A DNA stretch of 6,316 bases from Bordetella parapertussis (GTDB lineage: Bacteria; Pseudomonadota; Gammaproteobacteria; Burkholderiales; SG8-39), in the NCBI GenBank assembly GCA_945869935.1, contig CAMBSA010000120.1, positions 1 to 6,316 on the forward strand, written 5' to 3'. The notes beneath the pieces were generated by a model, which saw only the letters and a program-made list of their open reading frames with translations, had not been told where the DNA came from and did not search any database. Positions 5,904 through 6,316 of this stretch are shown here, in pieces. How positions within the stretch are numbered: the stretch's first letter is position 1; the number at the start of each line of letters is the position of its first letter. Both the position numbers and the translations under genes were made by a program.

Positions 5904-6316
5904 TGACGCTCGCCGAGGCGGCAGCAATGGCAGATGCCGAACTGCGCGGGCCCGCAGGGCTCGCGATCGCGCAGGTGTCCACCGATTCCAGAGAATTGCC
6001 GGCGTCGGCCTTGTTCGTAGCGCTGCGCGGCGAGAAATTCGACGGCCACGACTATGTGCCCGCCGTGCGCGATGGCGGTGCGGCCGCGGCGATGGTCGAT
6101 GCACGTGGAGCAGCTTCGCTGGTTGATTGTGGCCTGCCGTTGCTCGTCGTTGAGGACACCCGCAAGGGACTGGCACGTCTCTCGGGTGGCTGGCGGCGCC
6201 GGTTCTCCATGCCTTTGATCGCCGTCGTGGGATCGAACGGCAAGACCACGGTCAAGGAAATGATTGCCTCGATTCTCAGGGCGCAATTTCCCGCGCTTCA
6301 GGGGGGCGAGAGCGTC
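5900..6316 (+). CDS. murF: UDP-N-acetylmuramoyl-tripeptide--D-alanyl-D-alanine ligase MurF, N-terminal part (runs off right edge)
   Basis: The frame is open from GTG 5900 (or ATG 5903, the next codon) to the window end, so only the first 138-139 of a usual 450 or so residues are seen. Counting from ATG 5903, STDSRELPASALFVALRGEKFDGHDYV (26-52) is the Mur ligase N-terminal UDP-binding motif in its MurF form, and VVGSNGKTTVKEM (108-120) is the ATP loop followed by the MurF-typical VKEM. The product adds D-Ala-D-Ala to the UDP-MurNAc tripeptide, directly after MurE. GGGGAG (5886-5891) lies 8 nt before GTG 5900 and 11 nt before ATG 5903. The GTG overlaps the murE stop as GTGA, suggesting coupled translation. 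Either start is possible. Confidence 0.95.
   Translation, partial: MMTLAEAAAMADAELRGPAGLAIAQVSTDSRELPASALFVALRGEKFDGHDYVPAVRDGGAAAAMVDARGAASLVDCGLPLLVVEDTRKGLARLSGGWRRRFSMPLIAVVGSNGKTTVKEMIASILRAQFPALQGGESV

Noticed and set aside
5454..6176. 240-codon open frame on the minus strand
   Set aside because: Antisense to conserved murE and murF coding sequence with Arg/His/Pro-rich composition; a shadow frame.

Overview
The window is the start of a division and cell wall (dcw) cluster from a Gram-negative bacterium, most likely a betaproteobacterium. The basis is the gene order mraZ-rsmH-ftsL-ftsI-murE-murF, a GC-rich coding sequence, a short FtsL of betaproteobacterial style, and a MurE with the meso-diaminopimelate motif DNPR. 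Genus cannot be fixed from this sequence alone.

Layout. Positions 1-445 (minus strand) hold the N-terminal 148 residues of a fumarylacetoacetate hydrolase (FAH) family enzyme that runs off the left edge. Positions 446-906 are a divergent intergenic region. It holds a candidate promoter for the FAH gene, an AT-rich island (30 G/C in the 100 bases 676-775), and next to mraZ a promoter (TTGACC, 17 bp, TAAAGT) whose -10 runs into four 10-bp-spaced MraZ-type boxes. From 907 to the right edge every gene is on the plus strand and tightly packed: mraZ (GTG start), rsmH (TTG start), a possible 34-codon ORF, ftsL, ftsI (GTG start), murE and the first part of murF.

How the genes work together. MraZ is the cluster's transcription factor and probably represses its own promoter through the box array. 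RsmH methylates 16S rRNA. FtsL and FtsI (PBP3) are septal division proteins: FtsL belongs to the FtsQLB complex that activates FtsWI, and FtsI cross-links septal peptidoglycan. MurE and MurF are consecutive cytoplasmic ligases adding meso-DAP and D-Ala-D-Ala to the UDP-MurNAc peptide. Junctions overlap by 4 nt at rsmH/small ORF, small ORF/ftsL, ftsL/ftsI and murE/murF, so translational coupling is likely along the transcript.

Most of the window is ordinary, well-conserved core genome. The least explained items are the 34-codon ORF that exactly bridges rsmH and ftsL with 4-nt overlaps at both ends, and the symmetrical and repeated elements in the divergent intergenic region. I see no mobile element, CRISPR array, tRNA, rRNA or convincing terminator, and no evidence of a wholly new system.
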